Of a stretch of 64,000 nucleotides of DNA, positions 57,938 through 64,000 are shown piece by piece. Below the pieces are notes generated by a model, which was not told the origin of the DNA, ran no database searches, and was given only the letters and a program-made list of their open reading frames with translations. Both the position numbers and the translations under genes were made by a program. Source of the stretch: Lentilactobacillus raoultii (GTDB lineage Bacteria; Bacillota; Bacilli; Lactobacillales; Lactobacillaceae). The DNA is taken from the NCBI RefSeq assembly GCF_900411375.1, contig NZ_LS423006.1, positions 1 through 64,000 on the forward strand, written 5' to 3'. Each line of letters opens with the position of its first letter. The stretch's first letter is position 1.

Positions 57938-60292
57938 ATGTCACAGAATAATCCTCAGAAGTCACGAACCGATATGAGGCGGGGCCGTCAATTCACTAAG
58001 AAAAAAGGCCCGTTCAAGCGCTTTGTTAAAATTGTGCTTAGTCTAGTTGCATTGCTGATTTTGTTTGGCGCAGGCTTATTTGCTTACTATGCTTCAAGTG
58101 CGCCAAAGATTACCCGAACTGCGCTTTCCAGTGATAATTCGACAAAAATTTTCGATACCAGCGGGAAAGTAATCTCCAGGTTGGGCAGTCAAAATCGGGA
58201 TTATGTTAAATCAAATAAAATCCCGGACACTTTAAAAAAAGCCGTCGTCTCCATTGAAGATCGACGCTTTTATAAACATCACGGGGTGGACCCCATTCGA
58301 ATTATGGGTGCCGCTCTTTCAAATTTAACCGGCTCATCGCTTGGCATGCAAGGCGGAAGCACCCTCACTCAACAGCTGGTCAAGTTATCCGTTTTCTCAA
58401 CTGCAGCCAGTGATCGAACTTTAAAACGCAAAGCACAGGAGGCTTGGCTGGCAATTCAAGTTGAGAATCGTTACTCCAAATCACAAATTCTTGAATTCTA
58501 CATCAATAAAGTCTACATGGGAAACGGTGTTTATGGGATGCAAACAGGAGCTGAATTCTATTACAACAAAACTCTCAGCCATCTCACCCTGCCACAGTTG
58601 GCTCTGTTAGCCGGCATGCCACAGTCACCAAAGTATTACAATCCTTATCTTTATCCTAAATATGCCACCCAACGGCGCAATGAAGTCTTAAACGCAATGG
58701 TTAAAAATAAGGCCATCACTGCTTCTCAGGCACAGCACGCTAAAAACACCAGCGTTAAAAGTGGCTTGGCCAAGACCCATCCTAAGACTAGTGGTTCCGC
58801 TAAAACGTCCCGATACGTCGATTCATATTTAAAACAAACGTTGGAAGAACTAAAGGACAAGGGATACAAAGCTAATAGTGGCTTAAAAGTATACACAAAC
58901 TTAAATCTAAATGCTCAAAAAAAGCTTTATAAAGTTTCAAATAATGACCCAAGCATTGCATATCCAAATAAACGATTTCAGGTAGGTGCAACGTTGGTCA
59001 ACGTTAATAATGGAAAAGTAATGGCCATGCAGGGAAGCCGAAAAACCAAAGTCGCCTTTGGCTTAAATCGAGCTGTTCAAACTGGTCGTTCATCTGGATC
59101 AACGGCTAAACCCATTATGGACTATGGTCCGGCAATTGAATATCTCAAATACCCCACCTATCAACCCGTCAAAGATACGCCATACGTTTATCCGGGGACC
59201 GATAAAAATGTGATGGATTTTGATAATAAATACCAAGGTACTATCACCATGAGAAAAGCATTGGTTGAATCAAGAAATATCCCAGCTATTCGAACTTTAG
59301 AGAACGTTGGTGTTACTAAAGCCACTTCCTTCTTAAAGAAGCTTGGAATGCCGTTTAAGAAGCCTTTAAGTCTTCAGAATGGAATTGGGTTATATATTTC
59401 TTCCGAGCAGCTGGCAGCCTCTTACGCAGCATTCTCTAATGGTGGTACCTATTACAAGCCTTATCTAATTAATCGAATCGTCCAGGCAAACGGCGTCACA
59501 AAACGTTTTCATCCAAGTGGTAAGCGAGCCATGTCTCCGGCAACTGCCTTTATGATTACCAACATGTTAAAAGGTGTCATGACCGATTCGAACGGGTCCG
59601 GTACCGCAGCTAAGATTTCCGGATTATACGAAGCGGGTAAAACCGGAACAACTCAGTATCCAGACGATTATTTGAACAAGGTACCGGCAAATTCGTCGAT
59701 GGATGCTTGGTTCTCAGGTTACACAAAGAATTATTCATTAGCTATTTGGACAGGTTATGATCATCAATTTAAAGCCAATTCATATATTACGCAACCGCAA
59801 ACCGAAATTTCTCAGCAGATTTACAAATCTGTCATGTCTTATGTTTCCGAAAACAAACCCAACACCGATTGGCAGCAGCCAAGTGATGTGGTGGCAACTA
59901 ATCGGGATGGTAAAACCGAGTATTACGTGGCTGGCTACCCCGGAACCGTAACCGACAATACAACAACGGCTGCCGGCAGTTACTCTATTGAAAGCAGTTC
60001 TAGCAGTTCAAACGGAACGGTGACAACTGCACCCCGAAGTAGTGATGAATCTCGAAGTACTTCAAGTGGGTCGTCTCAAACTGCTCCAACAACTCAGCAG
60101 CCAAGTGGTAGTGGCTCCTCATCAGGTGGAAACGATGATAGGAAGAGCTCGAGTACGACCAGCTCTTCTTCGACAGATAATAGCGGTGGTGCAGCATCTT
60201 CGAGTAATGAAGGTAGTAGTACTTCCGATTCTTCGAATGGTCAAAACAACACTAATTCTCCAGATAACAATACCGACGTCAATGATCAGTAA
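57938..60292 (+). CDS. ponA: class A penicillin-binding protein PBP1A
   Basis: 784 residues. Cytoplasmic basic tail, one helix (about 29-52), glycosyltransferase 51 domain (SIEDRRFYKHHGVDPIRIMGA, QGGSTLTQQLVK, KAQEAWLAIQVE, KVYMGNGVYG), transpeptidase domain with S388 in SGSTAKP, SRNIP and KTGTT. The last 95 or so residues are a Ser/Thr/Asn/Gly-rich disordered extracellular tail. Polymerises and cross-links peptidoglycan. GAAGGAG precedes the ATG; forms an operon with recU. Confidence 0.95.
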   Translation: MSQNNPQKSRTDMRRGRQFTKKKGPFKRFVKIVLSLVALLILFGAGLFAYYASSAPKITRTALSSDNSTKIFDTSGKVISRLGSQNRDYVKSNKIPDTLKKAVVSIEDRRFYKHHGVDPIRIMGAALSNLTGSSLGMQGGSTLTQQLVKLSVFSTAASDRTLKRKAQEAWLAIQVENRYSKSQILEFYINKVYMGNGVYGMQTGAEFYYNKTLSHLTLPQLALLAGMPQSPKYYNPYLYPKYATQRRNEVLNAMVKNKAITASQAQHAKNTSVKSGLAKTHPKTSGSAKTSRYVDSYLKQTLEELKDKGYKANSGLKVYTNLNLNAQKKLYKVSNNDPSIAYPNKRFQVGATLVNVNNGKVMAMQGSRKTKVAFGLNRAVQTGRSSGSTAKPIMDYGPAIEYLKYPTYQPVKDTPYVYPGTDKNVMDFDNKYQGTITMRKALVESRNIPAIRTLENVGVTKATSFLKKLGMPFKKPLSLQNGIGLYISSEQLAASYAAFSNGGTYYKPYLINRIVQANGVTKRFHPSGKRAMSPATAFMITNMLKGVMTDSNGSGTAAKISGLYEAGKTGTTQYPDDYLNKVPANSSMDAWFSGYTKNYSLAIWTGYDHQFKANSYITQPQTEISQQIYKSVMSYVSENKPNTDWQQPSDVVATNRDGKTEYYVAGYPGTVTDNTTTAAGSYSIESSSSSSNGTVTTAPRSSDESRSTSSGSSQTAPTTQQPSGSGSSSGGNDDRKSSSTTSSSSTDNSGGAASSSNEGSSTSDSSNGQNNTNSPDNNTDVNDQ

Positions 60293-60312
60293 ATAATTTG
60301 ACTAATCGGTTA

Positions 60313-60356
60313 ATAAAAAGCCACCTTGAAGTTTTACTTCAGGTGACTTTTTTATT
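60313..60356. terminator. bidirectional terminator between ponA and dnaD
   Basis: AATAAAAAGCCACCTTGAAG pairs with CTTCAGGTGACTTTTTTATT around TTTTA. Confidence 0.9.
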
Positions 60357-61092
60357 AATCCTTTTTTTCCTTGGGATTTAGTAAATTTATAAAAGGAATC
60401 TTTGGTCCCTTATAGGTCGTTTCGGATTCAGAACTACTTTGAGTCCGTCGACGATTATAATCCTCAATTTGCTGAGGCGTTTTTAAATTGCGTTGTTCCC
60501 AATTTCTTAGGATCCGATCCATGTATTTCAAATTGTAAACCTGGTTCAAAACGGCCTCTTTTAACGCTAATTCAATCACTCTGGGTGTGTAATGATCTAA
60601 ATCAATCCACTGGCTGATTGATTCCATTTCAAGTGGTGATAGTGTCCGGCCAAATTCTTTTTCAATGCTTTCAAAGATTTTTTGACGTTCTTGATCATTC
60701 ACTTGTGGAGTGGATGAGGTGGCTGTTGGATTAGAAAACACTTCGCCCTCCTCGTCTGACTCTGATTCATCAAGTAATGCCAATTTTTCGTACAACAAAG
60801 TAAAGTCGTACGCATCAACTTGTTGGCCTGCGATTTGAATTTTGGTAATTTTAGCTAACTTTTTTTGAATCATTTGATGAAAAATTTCAAAAAGTTGCTG
60901 TTGGCCATATCCGGTTAACTCGGCCAATTGGTTAATTTCCGGCATGGGGATAACCAACGTTCGATCATGCTTAATTAAAATGTAGAGAAGCAATTCATCA
61001 TTGGACAGACCAATTTTTCGATAATTTTTTAATAAAAAATTAGGTAGTGTTGTCTGACCAAACTTTAGGATATGATGTGCATACTTATCCAA
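60355..61092 (-). CDS. dnaD: DnaD-domain replication initiation protein
   Basis: 245 residues. N-terminal winged-helix domain (FLLKNYRKIGLSNDELLLYILIKHDR, about 15-110), an acidic linker (DESESDEEGE), then DDBH2 domain with FESIEKEFGRTLSPLEMESISQWI and YIDRILR-like YMDRILRNWEQRNLKTPQQIED. Loads helicase with DnaB and DnaI during initiation or restart. Downstream of asnS, as in Bacillus. Confidence 0.92.
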   Translation of the reverse strand: MDKYAHHILKFGQTTLPNFLLKNYRKIGLSNDELLLYILIKHDRTLVIPMPEINQLAELTGYGQQQLFEIFHQMIQKKLAKITKIQIAGQQVDAYDFTLLYEKLALLDESESDEEGEVFSNPTATSSTPQVNDQERQKIFESIEKEFGRTLSPLEMESISQWIDLDHYTPRVIELALKEAVLNQVYNLKYMDRILRNWEQRNLKTPQQIEDYNRRRTQSSSESETTYKGPKIPFINLLNPKEKKD

Positions 61093-61122
61093 AAAGATTC
61101 CCCCTCTTTTAATATGATTTAA

Positions 61123-62418
61123 TTATGGATAAATCCGGTTAAGCAATCGTGGAAACGGAATTGTTTCGCGGACGTGATCCTCTCCTGTGATCCATGTTAG
61201 TGCCCGTTCTAGACCCAAACCGAATCCGGCATGCGGGACACTTCCAAATTTACGTAAATCCAGATACCACGAATATTCTTTAGGATCTAACCCTGCTTCA
61301 ATAATCTGCTTATAGAGATAATCATAATCAACTGCCCGTTCTGAGCCACCAATGATTTCACCATATCCTTCAGGTGCCAGTAAATCCGCACAAATAACCA
61401 CGTCATCACGAGTAGGATGTGGTTTCATATAAAACGGCTTAATGGCTTTAGGGTAGTTAAGAACGAAAACTGGTTGATCAAAATGGTCTGCAAGGAAAGT
61501 CTCTTCCGGCGAACCGAAGTCGGCTCCCCACTCAATGTCAAAATCATTCTTTTTAAGTAAGTCAATCGCTTCATCGTAGCTAATCCGTGGATAAGGGAGA
61601 ATGGTGTATTTTTTCAGTGTCTCAACGTCACGTCCAAGTGTCTTAAGTTCCATTTGGCAGTGGTCAATCACCCTTTGAACCAAGTAGGCAATGTAGCGTT
61701 CTTGAATGTCTAAGCTCTCTTCTTGATGCATAAAAGCCATTTCAGGTTCAATCATCCAAAATTCAATTAAATGTCGTCGAGTTTTTGACTTTTCTGCCCG
61801 GAAGGTTGGCCCAAATGAAAAAACTTTACCAAATGCTTCGGCGCCCGCTTCCTCGTAAAGCTGGCCACTTTGTGAAAGGTAAGCATCCTTGTCAAAATAA
61901 GTCGTGTGAAAAAGATCAGTCGTGCCTTCAGGAGCGCTACCGGTTAAAATAGGTGCGTCCATTTTGACGAACCCTTCATCATTAAAGAAATCATAAGTCG
62001 CTTTAATGACTTCATTTCGAATCCGCATCACAGCGTGGGGCCGACTGGAACGCAGCCAAAGATGGCGGTGATCCATCAGAAAATCAATTCCATGTTCCTT
62101 TGGCGTAATCGGATAATCATGAGATTCACTAATGACCTCAATGGCCTCTACCTCAATTTCATAACCAAAGTGTGAACGACTATCCTCATGGATAATCCCA
62201 GTCACCCACATGCTGGTTTCCTGTTTAACCTCTTTAGCAAGTTCAAAGGTTTCTTCGGAAACGTTATTTTTTACAACCACTCCTTGAAAGAAGGCTGTTC
62301 CATCTCGGAGTTGCAAAAAGGCAATTTTACCGCTGGAACGTTTATTTGTCAGCCAAACACCAATCTTGACCTTTTCGTTGACGTACTTTGGTGCATCAAT
62401 CATGTTAATTTGTTTCAA
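61123..62418 (-). CDS. asnS: asparaginyl-tRNA synthetase
   Basis: 431 residues from a TTG at 62418, 8 bases after GGAGG; an ATG five codons later (62403) is the alternative. N-terminal OB fold ([24 protein letters not shown]), class II core with [25 protein letters not shown] (motif 2) and [15 protein letters not shown] (motif 3). Charges tRNA-Asn. Overlaps the aminotransferase stop by 14 bases. Confidence 0.95.
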   Translation of the reverse strand: MKQINMIDAPKYVNEKVKIGVWLTNKRSSGKIAFLQLRDGTAFFQGVVVKNNVSEETFELAKEVKQETSMWVTGIIHEDSRSHFGYEIEVEAIEVISESHDYPITPKEHGIDFLMDHRHLWLRSSRPHAVMRIRNEVIKATYDFFNDEGFVKMDAPILTGSAPEGTTDLFHTTYFDKDAYLSQSGQLYEEAGAEAFGKVFSFGPTFRAEKSKTRRHLIEFWMIEPEMAFMHQEESLDIQERYIAYLVQRVIDHCQMELKTLGRDVETLKKYTILPYPRISYDEAIDLLKKNDFDIEWGADFGSPEETFLADHFDQPVFVLNYPKAIKPFYMKPHPTRDDVVICADLLAPEGYGEIIGGSERAVDYDYLYKQIIEAGLDPKEYSWYLDLRKFGSVPHAGFGLGLERALTWITGEDHVRETIPFPRLLNRIYP

Positions 62419-63628
62419 TGGAAATTCCTCCAGATACATTTTTATCTAAATAATGAGCCATAAACGTATTAATTCGCTTAACGGCGATTTTTAAATCTTC
62501 CAGACCAGCTGCATAGCTCATCCGTAAATAACCAGGCATCCCAAAAGCACCACCATCAACCAGTGCAACGTGTGCTTCATTAAGTAATCTCTCAACCAAC
62601 TCGGCAGAGGTGTTAACGCCAACAATTGACATTGCCTGCTCAACGTTTGGGAAAAGATAAAAGGCCCCCGCCGGCTTTTGCTCAATATGAAATCCGGGAG
62701 TCTGTTGAAGTAACGGGTAAATGGTGTTTAAGCGCTTCTCAAATGCTTGGCGCATCACCTCAACTTCGTGCTGATCAGATTGAAACGCTGCAATAGCCGC
62801 ATATTGACTAACAGTTGCCGGGTTACCGGTCGAGTGCGAAAGAATCGCATTTACTTTGTTGATGATTTCCGGTACGGCAGCTAAATAACCAATTCGCCAG
62901 CCGGTCATCGAATAAGCTTTCGAGACACCATTAACCAGAATCGTCGCATCGGCTATTTTTTGGCCGCACTGAACTAATGAATGAAAGGTTGTTTCATTAT
63001 AAACCAGCTTACCGTAAATATCGTCAGCAATCATCAGTAACTGATGGTCAACGGCCCACTGGCCAATTGCCTGTAATTCAGATTTTGAATAAACAGTGCC
63101 GGTTGGATTTTGTGGCGAATTGATAATCAACAACCGGGTACGACTGGTAACGGCCTGAGACAAGGTTGCCGGAGTGACTTTGAAATCAGCGTTGGTATCA
63201 ACCAAGATTGGCCGACCACCAGCAAGTGACACTTGTTGACTGTAGCTGACCCAACTTGGCTTAGGCATTAGAACCTCGTCACCTTCATCAATCAAGGCCT
63301 GAATGATGACGTAAAGTGCCATTTTGGCGCCGTTAGCAACACTAATTTGTTCCGGTGCATAATTGACCCCATAATCAGCAGCAATCCGATGAGCAATTGC
63401 CTGCTTTAACTCCGGCAGTCCACTGGCTGGCGTATAGAAACTGGTTTTTCCGTGTTGAATTGCCTCAATGGCTGCCTGTGAAATAATCTTTGGCGTTGTA
63501 AAGTCCGGCTCGCCGATCCCTAAGTTAATGACGTCAATGCCATCCCTGATCATTGCTTTGGCACGATTAGATACTCCCACCGTTGCAGAAGGCTTAACTT
63601 GCATTGCCCGATTTGAAAATTTCATCAT
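62405..63628 (-). CDS. aspB: aspartate aminotransferase (class I, AspB type)
   Basis: 407 residues; two adjacent ATG codons (63628 and 63625) after AAAGGA, either may be used. PLP enzyme: [69 protein letters not shown] with the PLP Lys, and [12 protein letters not shown]. Makes aspartate from oxaloacetate; its gene precedes asnS in many Firmicutes. Confidence 0.93.
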   Translation of the reverse strand: MMKFSNRAMQVKPSATVGVSNRAKAMIRDGIDVINLGIGEPDFTTPKIISQAAIEAIQHGKTSFYTPASGLPELKQAIAHRIAADYGVNYAPEQISVANGAKMALYVIIQALIDEGDEVLMPKPSWVSYSQQVSLAGGRPILVDTNADFKVTPATLSQAVTSRTRLLIINSPQNPTGTVYSKSELQAIGQWAVDHQLLMIADDIYGKLVYNETTFHSLVQCGQKIADATILVNGVSKAYSMTGWRIGYLAAVPEIINKVNAILSHSTGNPATVSQYAAIAAFQSDQHEVEVMRQAFEKRLNTIYPLLQQTPGFHIEQKPAGAFYLFPNVEQAMSIVGVNTSAELVERLLNEAHVALVDGGAFGMPGYLRMSYAAGLEDLKIAVKRINTFMAHYLDKNVSGGISIETN

Positions 63629-63657
63629 TTTATCCTTTCATGACTTTTCTTGTCCGT

Positions 63658-64000
63658 CTAAATATTTTCAATTAGCTTTTTAACTGATCCTGTTTTAAAA
63701 TTCAGGGTCGCAAAGCATAGATTATTATGTCGATTCATATAACTAACGACCCAGTAAGGCTTTTGCTTGATTAGTGTTAACCCAACACTGTTAATCTTCT
63801 TGGGATGCTTGGTTTGTTCAAGTCGATTTTTAATTTGAGTGTCACTTAATCCAGCACGTTGATTAACAACCGTCACGGCACCACCTTTTTTAGCAACAAT
63901 GACGTAAATCGGCCGATTTTTGGTTGTTTTACCGGCAACCGAATAATAGGTTTTACCAAGATTGGCCGAATAAAAATTAGTTGCCGATTTCAAATCAGCG
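63658..64000 (-). CDS. TseB/YpmB-like protein, 5' end outside window
   Basis: The frame is open to the window edge; about 114 C-terminal residues are visible, reading ...ADLKSATNFYSANLGKTYYSVAGKT and VGLTLIKQKPYWVVSYMNRHNNLCFATLNFKTGSVKKLIE. This matches the C-terminal PepSY-like/DUF5590 domain of YpmB (TseB), a membrane-anchored cell-wall protein that binds PBP2A in Bacillus. Gene order tseB-aspB-asnS-dnaD agrees with Bacillus. An apparent TTG start at 63993 is internal. Confidence 0.8.
   Translation of the reverse strand, partial: ADLKSATNFYSANLGKTYYSVAGKTTKNRPIYVIVAKKGGAVTVVNQRAGLSDTQIKNRLEQTKHPKKINSVGLTLIKQKPYWVVSYMNRHNNLCFATLNFKTGSVKKLIENI

Noticed and set aside
1-64000. CRISPR arrays, tRNA or rRNA genes, insertion sequences
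   Set aside because: I saw no regularly spaced direct repeats, no cloverleaf sequences, and no transposase. The RNA elements found are RNase P RNA and the FMN, T-box and THF-type leaders.

Overview
The window looks like a chromosomal segment of a low-GC Gram-positive lactic acid bacterium of the family Lactobacillaceae. The reasons are XerS instead of XerC/XerD, a class-B type RNase P RNA, the gpsB/ypsA and dnaD-asnS-aspB-tseB neighbourhoods, EbsA-like and DUF5776 surface proteins, a MutY without iron-sulfur cysteines, and a CopY-type copper operator. No prophage, insertion sequence, tRNA, rRNA or CRISPR array was seen. Genus and species cannot be fixed from the sequence alone.

Layout. 1-3060: copper operon (two small cupredoxin-like proteins and a CPC-type Cu+ ATPase) behind a promoter with two cop boxes. 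3069-4304: ClC-type anion transporter. 4474-8070: riboflavin operon under an FMN riboswitch, in which ribD is split by a frameshift at a run of nine T. 8482-13101: membrane acyltransferase and two secreted surface proteins. 13229-14947: HxlR regulator divergent from hxlA-hxlB (formaldehyde fixation by the ribulose monophosphate route). 15084-20216: small stress membrane proteins, pyruvate oxidase, a T-box-controlled Ldh_2 family dehydrogenase, and an XRE/DUF2975 pair. 20424-23112: TetR regulator divergent from a DHA2 drug exporter across a very symmetric 35-bp operator. 23537-25605: two tandem copies of a two-gene cassette of unknown function. 25863-29232: CotH-like secreted protein convergent with DUF4956 and a VTC-type polyphosphate polymerase. 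29412-34892: mutY, gldA with a cre site, arsC, xerS, licD.

35151-41591 is a minus-strand folate region: folT behind a THF-type riboswitch, then folB, a folK-folE fusion, folC, a divergent folP, a Nudix hydrolase (candidate dihydroneopterin triphosphate pyrophosphatase), an N-formylglutamate amidohydrolase-like protein and a GNAT acetyltransferase. 41710-44893: degV, marR and rqcH.

44941-52689 is a minus-strand run ebsA, fhs, lspA, rluD, pyrR followed by a pair homologous to the two subunits of carbamoyl phosphate synthase. Both reading frames are intact and overlap, yet the catalytic Cys-His-Glu of the glutaminase subunit is replaced, the ATP-grasp motif of the first half of the large subunit is lost, and the second half is truncated. 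This apparent pseudoenzyme pair in the canonical pyrR position is the most unusual thing in the window.

52730-64000: RNase HI-like protein, FAD oxidoreductase, THUMP methyltransferase, rnpB, gpsB, ypsA, divergent recU-ponA, then dnaD, asnS, aspB and the 3' part of a tseB/ypmB-like gene cut by the window edge.

Several start codons were moved inward from the longest open frame because a good ribosome binding site lies inside the longer version. Three small open frames (39, 51 and 56 codons) are added.
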